DNA from: Oscillospiraceae bacterium
GTDB taxonomy: Bacteria > Bacillota_A > Clostridia > Oscillospirales > Ruminococcaceae
Length of the DNA stretch: 64,000 nucleotides
Direction of reading: 5' to 3'
Assembly (NCBI GenBank): GCA_004558145.1
Contig: SFDQ01000001.1
Location: forward strand, 372,001 to 436,000
Shown here: piece by piece, positions 60,807-64,000 of the stretch
How positions within the stretch are numbered: position 1 is the first letter of the stretch
Layout of the letters: each line of letters begins with the position of its first letter
Made by a program: the position numbers and the translations under genes
Notes under the pieces: model-generated
The model's database searches: none
What the model saw: only the letters and a program-made list of their open reading frames with translations
Told to the model about the DNA's origin: nothing

Positions 60807-61763
60807 TTACCGCTCCTCGCGGAAGTAGTTCACGCCGAGGCTGGCGGGGATGTGGGCGCCCTTGCTGCCCCGGATGCTGGTGATGACCAGGATGAGGGCA
60901 GTGATGAGGAAGGGCAGCATGTCGAAGAAGGCGTCGGGCCAGCCGGCCATGAAGCCCATCTTGTAGTATTTCAGCACCCGCAGCGCGCCGAACACGAAGG
61001 AGCCGAGGATGGCCACATGGGGCTTCCAGGCGGCGAAGATGACCAGGGCCACGGCGATCCAGCCCAGGCCGTTCACGCTGTTGGAGATCCACACGCCGCT
61101 GTTGATGATCATGGAGCAGTAGGCTCCGCCGATGCCGCAGATGCCGCCGCCCAGCAGGATGTTGATGTACTTCCAGCGGGTGACCTGGATGGAGGCGGCG
61201 TCCGCCGCGGCGGGGTTCTCGCCGATGGCCTGCACGTTCAGGCCGGTCTTGGTGCGGTAGAGGTAGAAGCCGCAGACGGCGGCCACCAGGATGCCGATGT
61301 AGACGAAGGGGTTGTAGCTGAACAGCAGCTCGCCCACCACCGGCAGGTCGCTTAAGGTCGGGATGGTCACGCTGCGCATCTGGGCGGTGACGTTCTCCGG
61401 CAGCTTGAGGGTGCTGGCGCCGCTCTTGTCCAGCATGTAAACGCCGATGAAGTTGGACAGGCCCACCCCGAAGATGGTCATGGTCAGGCCGGCCACGTTC
61501 TGGTTCGCCAGGAAGGTGACGGTGAGCACCGCGTAGATGAGGGCGCTGAGCACGCCCGCGGCAAAGGCCGCCAGCAGGGCCAGGGCGAAGTTGTCGGTGA
61601 GGTAGCCCGCCATGAAGCCGGCGCAGGCGCCGATGGCCATCATGCCCTCCACGCCCAGGTTCAGGTGGCCCACCTTTTCGTTGAGGATCTCGCCCACGGT
61701 GCCGAAGAGCAGCGGGGTGCCCGCGCCCACGGCGGCCACCAGGAATTTGATGAACAGGTCCAT
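60807..61763 (-). CDS. Nucleoside-type ABC transporter permease (second)
   Basis: A 318-residue BPD_transp_2 permease with about nine to ten helices: VGEILNEKVGHLNLGVEGMM at the start, GLTMTIFGVGLSNF in the middle and AIGENPAAADAASIQV as coupling loop, as in the YufQ/NupQ permeases for nucleosides. It lies 3 bases after the first permease gene. Confidence 0.88.
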   Translation of the reverse strand: MDLFIKFLVAAVGAGTPLLFGTVGEILNEKVGHLNLGVEGMMAIGACAGFMAGYLTDNFALALLAAFAAGVLSALIYAVLTVTFLANQNVAGLTMTIFGVGLSNFIGVYMLDKSGASTLKLPENVTAQMRSVTIPTLSDLPVVGELLFSYNPFVYIGILVAAVCGFYLYRTKTGLNVQAIGENPAAADAASIQVTRWKYINILLGGGICGIGGAYCSMIINSGVWISNSVNGLGWIAVALVIFAAWKPHVAILGSFVFGALRVLKYYKMGFMAGWPDAFFDMLPFLITALILVITSIRGSKGAHIPASLGVNYFREER

Positions 61764-61766
61764 GGC

Positions 61767-62873
61767 TCACTGGCCTCCTTTCGGCTGCTTTTTGCGCAAG
61801 GCGAAGCCGTAGCGCACGAAGAACTCACTGGCCAGAATGAAGAAGAGGATGACGCCCTGCAGCACGTCGGCGCTGTCGGCCGAGAGGCCGAACTCGCTCT
61901 GCACCACGCCGCTGCCTTTTTCCAGTACGCTGAACAGGAAGGAAACGACCAAGATCATGCCGGGGTTCAGCTGGCACAGCCAGGCCACGATGATGGCGGT
62001 GAAGCCCACACCGCCGGCCACGCCCATAGACAGAGTCATGTCGCTGCCGCCCACCTGGCACACGCCGGCGATGCCGGCGATGGCGCCGGAGAGGAACATG
62101 GTGCGCAGCACCACCTTTTTCACGTGGATGCCGGCGTAGCGGGCGGTGTCCTGGCTTTCGCCCACCACGCTGATCTCGTAGCCCTGCTTGGTGTACTTCA
62201 GATACACCCAGACCAGCACCACCAGCACCAGCATGATGATCCAGCCGAAGTGGACGCCCAGCACCTTGTCCAGGCCGGCGTTTTTGTCAAAGCGGGCAAT
62301 TTTGTTGAAGCCGTTGGCTCCTTCGTCCCGCCAGGGGCCGGACTGCAGCCAGGAGACGATGTGCAGCGCGATGTAGTTGAGCATCAGGGTGAACAGGGTC
62401 TCGTTGGTGTTCCAGCGGCTCTTGAACACCGCGGGCAGCAGGCCCCACAGGCCGCCGCCGATGGCGCCCGCCACGAACATCACCGCCAGCAGCAGCGGGT
62501 GGGGCCAGTCAGTGCAGAAGAGGGCGAACCAGCTGGCGAACACACCGCCCATGATGAGCTGGCCCTCGCCGCCGATGTTCCAAAAGCGCATCTTGAAGGC
62601 CAGGGTCACGCCCAGCGCGCAGATGCACAGGGGGATGGTGTACTTGATGGTGGCCTGGATGGCCAGCGGGCTGCGGAACGCGCCCTTGACGATGGTGGCG
62701 TAGACCGCAAAGGGGTTCTGGCCGATGGCCAGGATGAAGATGCCGCCGGCCACAAGGCTCAGGGCCACCGCCGCAAGGCGCAGGGCCACCGTCTGGCGGC
62801 CCGAACGCTCGGCGTGCTTGACCGTGTGCAGCAGCGGCTCACGGTGGGTCTTGACAGTTGCAGGGGTGCTCAT
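61767..62873 (-). CDS. Nucleoside-type ABC transporter permease (first)
   Basis: A 368-residue BPD_transp_2 permease of the YufP/NupP type with about ten helices; conserved parts are FKMRFWNIGGEGQLIMGGV and VVGESQDTARYAGI (coupling loop). It overlaps the ATP-binding gene by four bases. Order ATPase-permease-permease equals the bacillary nupOPQ arrangement. Confidence 0.88.
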   Translation of the reverse strand: MSTPATVKTHREPLLHTVKHAERSGRQTVALRLAAVALSLVAGGIFILAIGQNPFAVYATIVKGAFRSPLAIQATIKYTIPLCICALGVTLAFKMRFWNIGGEGQLIMGGVFASWFALFCTDWPHPLLLAVMFVAGAIGGGLWGLLPAVFKSRWNTNETLFTLMLNYIALHIVSWLQSGPWRDEGANGFNKIARFDKNAGLDKVLGVHFGWIIMLVLVVLVWVYLKYTKQGYEISVVGESQDTARYAGIHVKKVVLRTMFLSGAIAGIAGVCQVGGSDMTLSMGVAGGVGFTAIIVAWLCQLNPGMILVVSFLFSVLEKGSGVVQSEFGLSADSADVLQGVILFFILASEFFVRYGFALRKKQPKGGQ

Positions 62874-64000
62874 CGCTCCGCCGCCTCCTTCCGCTTTTCT
62901 TCCTCGCTCATTTCGCCGGTCATCATCAGACCGATCTGCTCCTTGGTGACCTCACCGGCCTTGACCACGCCGGTGACCTTGCCGTGGCAGAGCACCAGGA
63001 TGCGGTCGCACAGTTCCAGCAGCACGTCCAGGTCCTCGCCGATGAACATCACCGCCACGCCCTTCTCCTTCTGCTTGTTCAAAAGGTCGTAGATGAGGTA
63101 GCTGGAGTTGATGTCCAGGCCGCGCACCGGGTAGGCGGTGATGAGAAGGTTCGGGTCGGATTCAATTTCCCGGCCCAGCAGCACCTTCTGCACGTTGCCG
63201 CCGCTCATCAGCCGCACCGGGGTCTCGATGCCCGGCGTGACGATGGACAGCTCCTCCACCAGCTTTTTGGCCAGCGCCCGGGCGGGGGCCCGGTCCACGA
63301 AGGGGCCCTTGCCGGAGCGGTAGCTCTTCAGCAGCATGTTGTCGGTCATGCCCATGCTGGCCACAAGGCCCATGCCCAGCCGGTCCTCGGGCACAAAGCT
63401 CATGGAGATGCCCAAATCGATGATGGCCTCGGGGCTCTTGCCCAGGATGTTCTCTTTTTTATAGAGCACCGCGCCCTTTTTGGCGGGCACAAGGCCGGCG
63501 ATGCACTCGCACAGCTCCTTCTGGCCGCTGCCGGCAACGCCCGCCACGCCCAAAATCTCGCCGCTGTGGATGTGGAAGCTCACGTCGTCGAGGCCGAGGC
63601 TGCCGTCCGGCTTTTCCACCGTCAGATCCACCACCTTGAGGATGGTGTGCACGTCTTTCGGCTCGGGGCGGCGGATGGCAAGGCTCACCGCGTGGCCCAC
63701 CATCAGCTCGGTGAGGCGGTTCGCGTCCACCTCAGCGGTGGCCACGGTGTCCACGCTTTTGCCCTTGCGCAGGATGGTGACCCGGTCGCTGATGGCCAGC
63801 ACCTCGTTCAGCTTGTGGGTGATGATGATGACCGCGCAGCCCTTGGCCTTCATCTGCCGCAGGATGTCGAAGAGCTTGTCGGTCTCCTGGGGGGTGAGCA
63901 CGGCGGTGGGCTCGTCCAGAATCAAAATCTTCGCGCCCCGGTAGAGCACCTTCAGAATTTCCACCGTCTGCTTTTCGGAGACGCTCATCTCCCAGACGGG
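62870..64000 (-). CDS. Nucleoside-type ABC transporter ATP-binding protein (5' end outside window)
   Basis: The last 376 codons of a double ABC ATPase of the YufO/RbsA type. The reading frame is open to the window edge (PVWEMSVSEKQ at the edge), so the first Walker A is not seen. Visible are the first Walker B ILILDEPTAVLTPQE, H-switch IIITHKLNE, second Walker A-like GVAGSGQKELCE, the second signature RLMSGGNVQK and the degenerate second Walker B with LITAYPVRGLDINSS. The binding protein gene is expected beyond 64000. Confidence 0.9.
   Translation of the reverse strand, partial: PVWEMSVSEKQTVEILKVLYRGAKILILDEPTAVLTPQETDKLFDILRQMKAKGCAVIIITHKLNEVLAISDRVTILRKGKSVDTVATAEVDANRLTELMVGHAVSLAIRRPEPKDVHTILKVVDLTVEKPDGSLGLDDVSFHIHSGEILGVAGVAGSGQKELCECIAGLVPAKKGAVLYKKENILGKSPEAIIDLGISMSFVPEDRLGMGLVASMGMTDNMLLKSYRSGKGPFVDRAPARALAKKLVEELSIVTPGIETPVRLMSGGNVQKVLLGREIESDPNLLITAYPVRGLDINSSYLIYDLLNKQKEKGVAVMFIGEDLDVLLELCDRILVLCHGKVTGVVKAGEVTKEQIGLMMTGEMSEEEKRKEAAER

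Overview
The window is a dense, high-GC stretch of a Gram-positive anaerobe chromosome, most likely a Clostridia member of the Oscillospiraceae/Ruminococcaceae type. The case rests on HrcA/CIRCE heat-shock control of clpB, a tryptophan T-box, a yybP-ykoY manganese riboswitch, a SpoIID-family protein, rubrerythrin, a small ferredoxin, the anaerobe-specific GGGtGRT/NifU-like pair, lipoprotein signal peptides and strong AGGAGG ribosome binding sites. Consensus sigma-A promoters and GC-rich intrinsic terminators separate short operons on both strands. No rRNA, tRNA, CRISPR array or complete mobile element was seen.

Layout. 1-1077: a perfect CIRCE for a gene off the left edge, then an autoregulated PadR/DUF2812 pair. 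1168-5057 (minus): DUF896, CDF metal exporter, PLP aminotransferase and isocitrate dehydrogenase. 5133-5370: a candidate structured RNA. 5521-6343: queH and a small coiled-coil protein. 6398-9738 (minus): an XpaC-TelA-LemA-TPM envelope module. 9809-17968: DNA glycosylase, HAD phosphatase, AzlCD, NagA, a metal exporter, rubrerythrin, an unusual membrane-tethered binding protein, a transposase remnant and ferredoxin. 18049-19752: the GGGtGRT/NifU-like operon behind a Rex-like operator. 20114-27056: a small unknown protein, an oxidoreductase, then an SDR and two APC permeases behind a long structured leader, and an MFS carrier. 27173-28760: hisS and DUF378. 28780-29981: an AT-richer island with an XRE regulator and zinc-ribbon membrane protein, bounded by 33-bp inverted hairpins. 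30038-38181: GAPDH, an orphan HATPase, asparaginase, a manganese-riboswitch-controlled P-type ATPase, and citrate synthase. 38319-43892: SpoIID-like protein, a secreted trigger-factor-like foldase, a zinc-ribbon protein, malic enzyme and two-subunit fumarase. 44105-47426: T-box controlled trpXYZ transporter. 47515-49725: ApbE with a tandem-repeat lipoprotein. 50430-53138: clpB. 53200-59999: polyprenol-type glycosyltransferase, MATE exporter and an amino-acid export cluster (split ThrE, EamA, AzlCD). 60048-64000: XRE regulator and a nucleoside-type ABC importer cut by the window edge.

Themes. Central carbon genes (isocitrate dehydrogenase, citrate synthase, malic enzyme, fumarase, GAPDH) are scattered through the window and fit a branched, partly reductive TCA pathway feeding amino-acid synthesis; aminotransferase, asparaginase, permease and exporter genes fit an amino-acid-centred metabolism. 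Divalent-metal homeostasis recurs (CDF, DUF2899 exporter, Mn riboswitch with P-type ATPase). The best candidates for undescribed biology are the GGGtGRT/NifU-like redox operon, the ApbE-linked repeat lipoprotein, the inverted-repeat-bounded XRE/zinc-ribbon island, the structured leader of the permease operon, and the unassigned RNA at 5133-5370.
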